DNA of 64,000 nucleotides from Halichoerus grypus (taxonomy: Eukaryota > Chordata > Mammalia > Carnivora > Phocidae): contig NC_135719.1 of the NCBI RefSeq assembly GCF_964656455.1, positions 6,489,163 to 6,553,162 on the forward strand. The letters run 5' to 3'. Of this stretch, positions 31,501 to 43,400 are shown in pieces (within the stretch, counting starts at the first letter, position 1; each line of letters begins with the position of its first letter). Both the position numbers and the translations under genes were made by a program. The notes under the pieces were generated by a model, which saw nothing but the letters and a program-made list of their open reading frames with translations, ran no database searches and was not told the origin of the DNA.

Positions 31501-33502
31501 ACACTCTTTGAAAATTCGGCCCTGTGTTAGGCCAAAGAGGACCTTCATAGCAAGAGCGCTCCCATTATCATCAGGAATGAATGACTTCAGGAAGAAAAGC
31601 AAAGAAAGCTGGAGGAAGGAAAAAGCTGACCTACATATAAAGTGCCGCTCCCTTGTTTATTAGGCAGGTTTGCATCTCTGTAAATTCAATGCCTCTGTGC
31701 TTTCATTCAGGGACAAACAAGAATTTTCCTGTAAGACCGCCACGGTCACATTCTCATTTCCATGCCTGAGAGCCTGACGCCTGAACAAAGGACTTCAGTT
31801 AATTTCATGTGAGCCAAAATGGAATGTGAGTGCCATTCAGAGTCACACACTAGAAAGATTTCAGCTGGGAAGCGGCCCCCACAGTCCTGTGGGGTAAATT
31901 CCGGTCGTGTGGTGACAAAGGCTAGGCCCCAGGCCCAGCCTCTCCTCCACCGGGCCCCAGGGACTTCTGGTCCCCCGCCAAACCCCCGGGGTGCGACAAC
32001 AGGACTGTCTTTTCTCTTCCTGAATGGAGCTGGTACCTGGCCACTACGCTGTCAAAACAGATCAAGAGATGTGACCTAAGGCAAAGGCCCCTCTTGCTTC
32101 CTGGGATGGTGCTTTGGCCCCATTCAGTTACCGCTTTGTTTACCTACTTTCACAAAGGGTCTGTAAGAAACAGGACTATGAATCTTCTAGATTACAGCTG
32201 GAGGGGGGAAAAGCAATGGAGGGGAGGGGACCAGCTTCCAAATCGAGGGGGTAGATGATAAAGTGCCAATTTGTGCTGAAAGAACATGGAAAGGAAATGC
32301 ACCAGAAAAATCACGGTTGCGGGGGGGGCGGGGCGGGGAGGGAGTCACAATGACGAATTTGGTGTGTGTGAGCGATTACAACAAAGAAATGGTGGGGACC
32401 ACGGAAGTCTCAATCTTTTGAGACGCTGGCTGCTCTCAATGGTATCGATCAGGATGATCTGGTGATTGTCAGAAAACAACGTCAGGTTGCAGACCGTCAT
32501 AGTCACTTGGACCGACACCCAAACCACATCCACCTGCGGCCGTGAGGGGCGCATCCAGGCCCTCAGGTGGCTCCCTTTACCCCTGAAACATCCACACAGA
32601 CCCACTATTTATAATCCTATCTGTCCTGGAGCAAAGGAGATGAAGCAAGGACATTAAAAAAAAAAAAAAAAAGAAAGAAAGAAAAAAGCGTATCCAGGCA
32701 ATTTCACTCATAGTTCCATTTAGTTCCAGATAGCAACTGCTGATTTTTCAAAGTGCAGGGTTTTTAGATATTCAAGTACCACAGGACTGGAGGAAAGGAG
32801 TACTTGAAACCTCGAATAACATTTTCATTTGAAAAGACATACTTTGGAAAGCTCTATCTAACAGAATATAAATATAGGCCATTAAATTAAAAATCTGGTT
32901 TCCAAATAACACCCTTTTCGGTTGAAAAGATCTTTCTCCAAACTCAGATCCAGCTTTCGAATTGTTTGGTTATCAAAAGCCAGAGCTAGAAAGACTTGGG
33001 TTAAAAAAGTAAAATTACCATTGAATGTCTAAAAAAACCCAAAAACCCAAAACACCTCTTTCTATGAAAATGAGGGACAGGAAAAAAAAAAAAGGCAAAC
33101 GATGACATCCACAGGTGTAGACGAGGAGAGTAACTCCCAGGCTTCCCTGGAGGGATGTTCTCTCAAACCTCAGCAAGCTGAGTTTGTCATGGATCATTCG
33201 AACTGGCAGCGGTCTCGGCCATCCGCCTGGTCCAAGTCCCCCGTTTTATCGGTGAAGAAACGGAAGTTCAAAGGGACTTGTCCAGGGTCATACAGCCAGG
33301 GAAAGGCAGAGTCCGGCGTCGCCCAAACTCTTCCCTCCCCACCAGGCCCTCTCCCGAGACATCACACTGTGGCCACGACAAGGCAGCTGGACATGACAGG
33401 GGCTGCTGCTTTGGAGACCCCTGGGAGCTAAGGGACGCGTCTACCCATACATTTCCATAAAATGAGCTACCGAGATGTTTCTCATTGAAAGGCCCTGCAG
33501 TA

Positions 33503-33668
33503 GAACAGTGTTTCCCAAATTTGCCCTGTGATGAGGATCACCGGGGGCACTTGTCAAAAATTAAAATCTCCAGACCCCTTCCCAGACCCACTGTATGGGC
33601 CTCTCCCAGGGGAGGGACCTGGGAGGCTGAATTTTTAACAAGTGCCCCAGGTAACTCTCATCGTTGGC
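33503..33668 (+). mobile_element. MER5A-type DNA transposon fossil
   Basis: cagtgtttcccaaatttgcc, atgaggatcaccgggggcac and aacaagtgccccaggtaact match the MER5 pattern. It is inside the putative ABHD2 3' UTR. Confidence 0.7.
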
Positions 33669-34262
33669 AAAGGTGTGGGGAGACTGTCTTAGGAGACTGT
33701 AAGGGAGGAACCTGGCTCGTGACTCCACGGAACTTTCTTGGCCACATGAGGAGCCACACGGCAGCGTGGGAGGCCCAGGTGCTTCGCTCCCAAGCTGACC
33801 GGCCTCTTCGGCATCGGCCTAGATGGGCGAGGGCTCACCAGGGTCTCCGTAAGGACACATACGACCACCACAAAATAGCATATACATCCTTCACTGCTCT
33901 TGGGGACAAGCCTTTTTGATTGGCAAAGCAAAACTGCTGTTCAGACACATTTTTAATAGGGAAACTAGATGTAATTGGCTTAAAAGCAATCAAATGCTGA
34001 AAGTGGACAGGAGGGTGAGAACCCTGTCGCTTGTCACCATGGATAACAATGCAATGGAGAAAACCAGTAACGAAGCACAAAAAATAGCCTGGAGCTCCCA
34101 GGGACGGAGGCCTACTCCGGCACAGGTGTGCCTGGCGGGTCACCCCCGCTGATGGCGTGAGGTCAGATCCAGGTCACCGAGGGAGATGGGGGACCTGAAA
34201 CAGCCGGTGAGGGACGCGGGTTCCAGGGGAGGCGGCTGGACCGCGCCAGAGTCCGGGAGGCC

Positions 34263-34459
34263 TCACTCCAGCTCGGCCTCCACCTGCTCCGTGTCAGAGC
34301 ACTGGGACTTGTTACGTTCCCACTGGCAAATGGCGTTGGCGTACTCCACCACCAGCTTATCCATCCACGTCAGGGGCTCGGGGAACAGCACGGAACCCTC
34401 AAAGAAGCCCAGGTGGCCCCCGTGCAGAGGCAGCACAAACATGACGTTCTCCCGTTTCT
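34263..34459 (-). CDS. ABHD2: ABHD2 last coding exon with catalytic His376 and stop
   Basis: Acceptor ccccctgcag, opens (E)KRENVMFVLPLHGGHLG, continues through a WMDKLVVEYANAICQW helix and ends in an acidic tail SDTEQVEAELE, then TGA (34265-34263). The 3' UTR follows without a break. Confidence 0.97.
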
Positions 34460-37400
34460 CTGCAGGGGGGAAGGCAGCGGAGTGAGTCAGTGACTGGTTA
34501 GCTCCAGGGCCGGGGTGGCCCAGGCTTTCCCCACAGGTGCAGGTCAGCCAGAGGGCATCTGACTCCTACCCACTCAGCTTCGTTCACTAGAGCGGCAGGG
34601 AGATTAGGTGGGCTGGGCAGGGCGGTGGGATCTAGCAAGGACCGGAGCAGCAGCTTGGCTCTGGCGCAGAATGGGCACCAGCTTCAGAAACACTTCGAAA
34701 TCTTAGTGGTTCTCAAACTTGGACATAGATTATAGAGAGAGAGCACTGGTATTGCTAAAGCTGACCAGGTGATTTCAGTGATATAGCCGGATGTTCCCCA
34801 AATTTCACCGTGCCTCCAAATCACTGGGATAGCACCTTAAAATGCAGATTCTGCTTTAATAGGCCCGGAGGAGGAGCTGAGATTTTGCATTTCTAACAAG
34901 CTCCTAGATGATGCCCATGCTAGGTGCCACGGGTGGGGGCCAGGCTTTGAGTAGGGATTCCTGGCATTTATGCTATTATTTACTAGAGAACAAGGTCAAT
35001 TCAGTGGAGGCCCCTCCCGGCACGCACGGTTCTGGCTCTGCGGGGCCCTTTTCTTGTCTGCTCCCCCTTATTCTTCCCTCTCAGTTATTATTTCATAAAT
35101 TCTGTGTGACAGCATGAGAGCTATGGGTGTTGCTTTGGACATCGGCAGGAAACCACGCGGCTGCTCTCTCTCACGGCCAAGCGCGGCTGAGCGGGTCGCT
35201 TTTGCGCAGGGAGCCTACGGTTTGCAAGCGGGTTGACGAGAGCCGGCTCTCAGGACCCAACACACCTGCATCACACACAACACCCCCTCGGAGCAGGGCC
35301 CCGAGCTCCGCCCGCCGTATTATGTACTCCTCCAGCTTGGGGTTGGGGAGAACCAGGAGTGCCCCCTGCTCTGGTGAATACACAGGATATTTACAAGGGA
35401 GACCTAACCACACAGGGCTACAGAGGGCGGGGATCTGAATCGCAGCGCAAGGTGTCCTTGCAGGAATTCCCAAGTGTTTCCCTCGGCTGCCCCCCCCTCG
35501 TTCCTCCCTCAGCTCCTCTCCAGCGTGCAGCGTAGACCCGGCCGGCCTGAAGCGCAGCGACGTTCCCATGAGCAACGTTCTTTGCTTTCTCAGTTGCTTA
35601 TATTTTTAATCCTCAAAGCAGATGGAGAGGCTGTCTGTCAGAAGAGGTAGTAGAACTGGCTTTTCTGTTTTGCTTTTCGTGTCAGGTTTTAAGCCGAAAT
35701 ATCTAAGTCCAACTCTCAGACTTAATGGAACCCTAAGCCTGACACGATAATTTCAGAGAACACCAGGGGACTCCCCCAAACCCCTCTTGGCTGTGGATAT
35801 AAATGAGGGTCGTCTCTGGCACCAGGATAGGACAGGAGAAGGCTCTGCCCAGGCCCCATCACAGCCCCAGGACTATGAGGCCAGGCTGAATGAGAACTCT
35901 GCCACGGGATGTCCTTCCCCACAGAAGCTGGCCTTCAGGAGGTGACAGCAGGGTGAAGGAGACAGAATTTACCAGGGCAATGTGCTGAGTGGCCGAGGGA
36001 GCAGCAGGAAGGAACACTTACCTGAAAGAGATTTTGGAATGGTGAGGAGGCTTTCGTGCACCAGGGGGTCATCAGCTGCGTTAACCAGCATGAGAGGCAC
36101 ATAGATCTGCAGGCAGAAATAAACGATCGATCCCCTGTTTTAGACGCCATTGATTCAAGGCTCAAATTCACTACCGGCCACGTCTTTGAAGCAAAGGGAA
36201 GAGGGTCGCTACTCAGTTTGCTGGACGGGTGGATTGAGGGTGCCCCGTCTTCCCGGGCAGCGGCATGAATCCTAACCATGTGCTCTCGTGGCTGCCTGGC
36301 AGGGGGGCACAGGAGCAAAGCTCCCGGTGTTCTAGGTGACCCACGTGCTCTGAGGGAGTGAGGGCAGGGCTCAGTGGGGCTCCCTGGCAAAATATTTCTG
36401 ATGATCCTCCACAGTATCTCAGGTTAGCCTACCTTTCAGAAAAATGACGTTACGAAGAGTTATGTACCTATTCATTCCGTTTATACTGTGGGGGAGGAAA
36501 AAATGGGAATATGCTCCTCTCCAGACAGGGGAGACTTTCTAGAGGAATCTGAAGGTGAGAAACAGGAGGAGGCTGGTGGATATTGGGAGGCAGTCAACAT
36601 CCATTTTAGTAAGACAGGCTTTTTCCTTTTAGTGCAGACAGGCTGACGGGGGGCACTCAGACGCTCCTGAACAGCGAGGCCCGGGAGTACAGAGGCTGGT
36701 TGTGCCGAGCTGGAGGCCTCTAACACCGGCTCTAGGCAGCTCAACGGCTGTAGTGGCTTAAAGGAAGATGCCCAAAGCCTGGGGGATGATGCTAACTGAG
36801 CGTGGGGGGAGGGGGTGGCCAATATGGCAGATGGCAGGACTGCAATTCACAATCACCTGCTTCCACTGGGTGAGCGGTGGGCCAAACCAGCAGGTGGACA
36901 CTGACGGGGATAAATGGGAAGTCCTGTGTTTGAGTAAAAGGAGCACCTGTACAAAGAATGATGAAAGACCGGTTTGGTGGTGGTGCAGGTGAAAAACATA
37001 GGGAGTTTATGGTTGGCCAGAGACTTCACGGAATCCACTCTGAGTTGATTGCAGCTGCTGAAAACTGCATTCATATAAGCCCGTCTACCTTGTCAACAGA
37101 CCTGTTCCTCCTTACTTGGATACAGAAATACATCTGTTTTGGGGCGCCTGGGTGGCTCAGTTGGTTGAGCGACTGCCTTCGGCTCAGGTCATGATCCTGG
37201 AGACCCGGGATCGAGTCCCGCATCGGGCTCCCTGCTCAGCAGGGAGTCTGCTTCTCCCTCTGACCCTCCCCCCTCTCATGTGCTCTCTCTCTCTCAAATA
37301 AATAAATAAAATCTTTAAAAAAAAAAAAAAAAAAAAAAGAAATACATCTGTTTTCCTCTGCGCTCACCAGATCATGGCAGGAACCTTGAGTTTAGTCCCA

Positions 37401-40400
37401 GCCACCACACTAACGAAATGCACAGGGGCCAAAACAAGGGTCCAAGATTGCAGGAAATCTACACAGATCTATGAGGAGCCATGGCAGGAACGGGGCTAGA
37501 TTTCACTGCTAAAGGGAGACTGAGGGACAAATGGGTGTTGCGGCAATTTCCAGGGCTTTTTCACAGCCATAGGAGCAGACTGGTCCCGCTCTGCACCGAG
37601 GGGCAGCTGTGGGATTAATATACGGAGGTCACAGAGGGACAGGGTTTGGTTCAGAAACAAAACCCAAGCCAACAGCTGCAGGGGTCCGAGCCCGATTCTT
37701 CCACCAAGGGTGTTGGGGAGCGTGCTTGGTGCACGTGTGCTCGCTGGAGGAAGGGCCACTGACTGGGAGAGGCTGCTCGCCCCGAGCTCGGGTCACCACT
37801 CACCCTGTGCAGGTACCGCATGCAGCTTTCCTCCTCGTAATATTCCTTCAGGGAGTTATAGCCGTGGAACTTCCTGCGACACACACACACACACGCAAAG
37901 GAGAAGGACAAAGCCTGAGTGCCTGGCCCACAGTCATGACTCAGGAAGTGCCATCCACAGTATTTACGAGCAGATGTTAACACCCTTCGAGTCAGGATAA
38001 AACCAGAGGACTGTGGACACTAGGAAACTGACATTCAAAGGCATTTACGAGAACTTTCTCTTCAACAGAATTCTTCCTGGCAGAGGAACCCCGACCCCTG
38101 TGAACTGGAAAGAAACGTGTCTCAGGTAATGGATGCGAGACAGAGATTCAAAGTTGCCAATTCTGCGAACTCATGGAGCAGCAGTCAGAGGGACTTAACA
38201 GAACCCTCCCTGTTCCCGCCCGAAGTCCAGCAGCTCGGCTCTGCCCGGTGCTCTGTTCAGGCTGGAGCTCTGACACCAGCCGGCCGACTCAGCCTCAGGC
38301 CGGAGGATCTCTGGAAACCTCTTTCTGACACACCTTAGGGCCTCTGGTTTCTGACTGGTGGTTTGGTTCTCTTCTGACAATGAGGTCAGAGATCAACAGT
38401 TGCTTTTTCCAGCTAAGGCTAAGCTCAATAAGCTCAATCAGAAATTACATGTACCAGGGAAGAGGACGTTGTCAGGGTCTCAGCCTCAGGTGCCTGAAGG
38501 GGGCGGACAGGTGAAGGGTAAAGGAACAAAGTGGGCGGGGTTTGCATAGGACACTCAGAGGAGAAACTTCTTGCCCCCAAAGAAAGAGGCTCTGTTTTCT
38601 TGCAAAAGACAGCCCTCTTGGTCTATTTTTGTTTGTTTTGTTTTGTTTTGTTTTACTTTTGATAGAGACACGGACAGGTACAAGAAATATTTCCTTTTCC
38701 TGCCAATGCAAATTATGTGGCGACTGATCCCTGCCCCAGGGTCAGAGCACAGCAGGTAGGGTAAGGACTGTGAATAGCAGGGTGTACGCACCCCAGCTCC
38801 CCAGTTCCAGCTCAGTTATGCCACACAGGAGTGCAGAATGAGCGGTGAGATCCTCCCCTTGTTTTCTAAGAGCAACTAGAAATCTGGATTTTTCTGTGCG
38901 ATCTTCAGTTTTTAAACACCAGACATTTATTCAAAGAATAAAAAAAAGCCCTGGGGCCCCCGGGTGGCACAGTCGGGTAAGCGACTGACTCTTGGTTTTG
39001 GCTCATGATCTCGTGGTTCGTGGGATCAAGCCCCACGCTGGGCTCCACGCTCGGCAAGGAGTCTGCGTGAGTTTCTCTCTCCCTCTCCCTCTGCTCCTCC
39101 CCCGTGTGCTCTCTCTCTCTCAATAAATAAATCTTTAGAAACAAAAAACAAAAAAAACCCCTTTAACACTAAAGTGGGCGAAGAAAGCCCTCGTGCTGGG
39201 CAGTGCTGGCCTGAAGCCTCCCGCCCGCACCCCGTCCCCGAGCACGTGCATACCTCATCACGTTGTCATCGATCTGCATGAGGGATGTGGCAGTGTAGAG
39301 GCGGCTCAAGTCTGTGTCCTCCAGGCTCTGGGGTTTCTTAACATGGTCTCCAAAAAGAGCTTGCCTAGAATGAGACACAACAGTAGACAGAATAAAAAGC
39401 AGACGATAAACCAAATCATCATGTCGTCCCTTGAAACAGCAGACAATTTTGTCAATTATACCTCAGTAAAGCTGAAAAATATTTTAAAGAATGGATGATA
39501 AACACCGACAGCAGAGCCTGCTTCCTGGCCCAGAGGCAAGCCAGGAGAGAGTCTTTGGGAAGGCATATGGGGGCAAGGTAGACATAGATGCCTTCAGCCT
39601 TCAGCATGTCCCAGAGGATAAGCTGGTAATGTTGACTTTTGAATAACTGCAAAAAGATGATTGTCAAGATCTTCTTTTCCTTTTCAGGGGCAGCTAGGCA
39701 GAGATTGGGTTTGAGCCTAGGTGAATACAGTTGACCCTTGAACAATATAGGGGTAGTCACAGTCAAAAATCCATATAGAGCTTCTGACTCCCCCCAAACC
39801 TAACTACTAATATCCTACTGTTGACCTAAAGCCTTGCCCATAACATAGTCGATTAACACATATTTTGTATATTACACATATGATATACTGTATTCCTACA
39901 ATAAAGAAAGCTAGAGAAAATGTTATTGAGACAATCATAAGGAAGAGAAAATACATTTATGGCACTGGCCTGAGAAAAAGCCACGTACAGGTGGACCCAC
40001 ACAGTTCAAACCCGCATTGTTCAAGGGTCAACTGTATTACAAATCCTTCGCTGCAGGGGAGGTCTTAGGATGGGCTCTGTGGTGAGTGGGAGGTGGTCAG
40101 CCAAACTGTGTGGGGGCCTTCATCTACGGTTGTGGGGGCCTGTCTTCACACTGGAGCTGACACTGCCCCTCCCTTTCTCTTGAGGAGGTGTTTTTGTCAC
40201 TTTACAAGAAAGCGGTAAACCCATCCAGTGTTGGGGCAAGTCAATGGCTCTCCAACATGTCAGCTCAAAAGCTTACGTATACTCAGAAGAGTCATCATTT
40301 CTCTTAAGAAAAAGATCCATCCTGAGAGGATGATAATAAGGGTAGGGATCAAAATGTGCACATTTAGACTTTTCATTCCCTGTGAGGTCTCAGGCACACA

Positions 40401-43400
40401 GCTGATGTAGGACTGAGTTTGCGGCCTGGCCCAATGGTGAGAAAGGTCGTCATGGAAACTAAACGTTCTGGTACCTACTCACAACCTCTCTCAAAGAGGA
40501 ACACATGTCCTTAGCATTTGCCCCCCAAAGATTATTGGGAAGATTATATAGCCAGAGTTTAGAATTCACAGCTTAAAGTGGCCCTAAAATTTCTAAATAT
40601 TTCGCTGTCTGTAGTAAATTTAAAAAATGTAGATACACCTAGAACACATTCAGAGGACTCTCTCAATTTGTTAAGAATTACATGTTGGACCTTCTGGACT
40701 AATTAATTAGTGGCAAGACTGGGCCCTGTAGCAAAACAAACGTTCTCTGGGAGGAAACTGCTTCCCATTCCAGAGGTGTGGAGAGGCTGACAGAGGCACT
40801 TGGTGTCAGAGGCTTGGCTTGGTCCCTTCTGGAACCTCAGCAAACCTCCAGTCCCATCTGAACCTCAGCTGAGCCACGCCTGACTCAGGGCCCAAACACC
40901 ACGAGCTGAGAGAAGACCGTTTACATCCAGTGAGCCCAGGGGACAGAAGTCTCCTGTCCTCCACCCACCCGTCACAAGGACCCAGCAGCTTGGCAGCCTG
41001 AGGAGTCTGCGAGCATCAGCCTTGCCCAGACTCCCCGTGAGCCCCGCCCACAGGAAGCCCAGTCCGGGGTACTTGGCTGGGATGGGCAGTACCCTATTTT
41101 CTTTGAACCACTGAAATAAATAAGCAGGTGATCATTCAGTCAGATTGCCTTTCCCAGGATGACATCAACCCCCCACCTAAAATTGTATTGTTTGAGCGCC
41201 CATGATGTGCCAGGCTCTGGGGGAAATCAAAACCAGCCCAGGCCCTCCCCAGTGCTTTACAGTTTAGTTCAAGACGCAGGATTCACACCGGGGAAGCGAC
41301 AGAAACACAACTTGGGGGTGGAGGAGTTGGCTTCACGGAGGAGACCTGAGACGGACCTAGAGTGTGGGCAGACGTGATGGGAGGGGCATTCTGGGCAAGG
41401 CCCCAGCGGTGTGGGAGGGGCCAGAGGGCGTGTGAGCCTCCGTGTGGCCCAGTCCAGCTAGAGGGAAGGCAGGTGCGGGGGAAGCGGGAGGGACGGTATC
41501 CATAATAACAATCATAACAATAAAACCATCGCTAATATTTATTGACTTCTCTAAGCGGTGGTCAGAGGCTATCCCATGGAAGGATTCTGAGCAGGACTGA
41601 GGCAAGACGAGCATGGGGAACATGCAGAGGTGTGAACAGGGCAGCGTGGACACTATGTGGTGCCCAGCAGCTAGACTCCCGTCCTGCAGCTGCTGGTCAG
41701 AGCCCCACGAGCCCACAGAGGATGACGATGCTTGATCCTTCAGCACAAGAGTAGCCCAAGGAGAAAGGTTCCTAAACCATGACAAGCCACCCTCAGGATT
41801 GCTCCAACTGGGGAAAGAATGGTGTAGAAGGGTTTCTCGTGTTGGATGTATCGGGAATCATGAAGGCAGGATGCAATCTGGTGGATCTGGCAGCTCGGGA
41901 CAAGTTTGTTTCTAAGCAAGTCACAAAGCAGCCGGCAGAGAAGCGGAAGCACCCCTGCCTTCATTACATTTTTCTGGAGAAACCAGAGTTCTGGCTTTTA
42001 GTGACTCGAAAATAAGCTCAGAAAGGAACCGTCTCCTGGGGGAACGTGGGAGGCTTGGTACCTGTGTGAGAGGATGATCTTCTTCATGTTGTCAGCCATG
42101 AGGAAGTTATAGAAGCGTCGGCACTGATCCCACTGCATGAAGGTCTCCTGGGCCCTGAAAGAACAGCAGACCAGAGTGAGAGACCACACCTGGAGGGACG
42201 CGCGGGCGCCCCCACCCTGGACAAGGTGCTCGAAGCACTTCTACCCCGGAGAAAGCGGCGCTGGCTCCCGACCCCGAAACACGGGTTTCTGCGCGTGGAC
42301 TCAGACTCTCCGTAGAGACAGATGGAGACACCAAAACAGCCTTGCTGAACGTGAGGCCCCAGCGAGAAAGTTCTCTAGCGGCACAGGCTTTGGGGGGTGA
42401 CAGTCCCGACACCCTCGTCCAGCACGGTGGCCTTCTCTTTGTCACAGAACCTGCCAGTACTCGTGTTTGAACATTTCTATTCGGCTTCCTACTCTGCAGG
42501 AAGGTTTTTCTGGCTTAATAATGGGAGTGTGTAAGGGGAGGGTGGGTGTGGAGAGGCACAGTGCAGGGAAAAACCTAAAAGAACTTTTGTTGCTGTTTGA
42601 GAAGCAAAGGGAAATCATACCATTTGAGCTCTGTTTTGTTTTTTTTTTTTAAGATTTTTACTTATTTATTTGAAAGAGAGAGAGTAAGCGAAAGAGAGCA
42701 TGAGCAGGGGGAGGGGGAGAAGCAGACTCCCCTGCTGAGCAGGGAGCCCGATGCGGGCGGGACTCGATCCCAGAACCCTGGGATCATGACCTGAGCCAAA
42801 GGCAGTCGCTAAACTGACTGAGCCACCCAGGCTCCCCATTTGAGCTCTCTTTTGATTAGCCTTAGAACATTCAAGGGGCAAGGAAACGGAAGAAGTAGAG
42901 CGGTGATCCACTCCTTCTGGGCGTGGCTGCCGGGGCTGGTTCTGAAGTCTTTTTGCCCCTAGAGCCAGTGTGTGCAGTCGGCATGACTTGGCCTACCTGA
43001 CATGAGGGTCATCGCCTGACACCCCAACAGCGGCACTAGGCAGGTAATATTCTCCCCACTCCAGATTAGGAGACCACCATGGACTCAGAGAGGTCAAGGG
43101 ACCGGCTGCGGGTCACACCAGGGCAGTAAGGTGCAACTTTCTCTATGTGCCAGCATGGCAGATTTCCTTGGCCACGTGGCAGGTGACAAATAAATGGCAA
43201 TGTGCTACCTGCCCCCCTCCGCTCCCCCAACCCTGGATCAGCCCTTCCCACTCAGTGTTCTCTTCCCTGCATGTGAACCCACAGCTGCCACGGAGTCCAT
43301 GCTAACCCCCACTTTGCAGATGTCTGAGTCTCGAGGCCTGCTCCAGCCCTGGGAATGAATCTGGGTGTCACCATTCCCACACATCATCCATCGGTTTCAT

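Larger units (their letters stand above)
28505..34262 (-). other. ABHD2: ABHD2 long 3' UTR
   Basis: From the ABHD2 stop down to a canonical poly(A) signal at 28522-28527 there are about 5.7 kb without any splice-bounded coding frame or carnivore SINE, although SINEs are dense on both sides. That pattern and the long 3' UTR known for ABHD2 support one terminal exon. Two internal AATAAA on the minus strand (31475-31480 and 31656-31661) could give 2.6-2.8-kb forms. A MER5-like relic (about 33505-33665) and an A-run at 32656-32674 lie inside. Confidence 0.65.
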
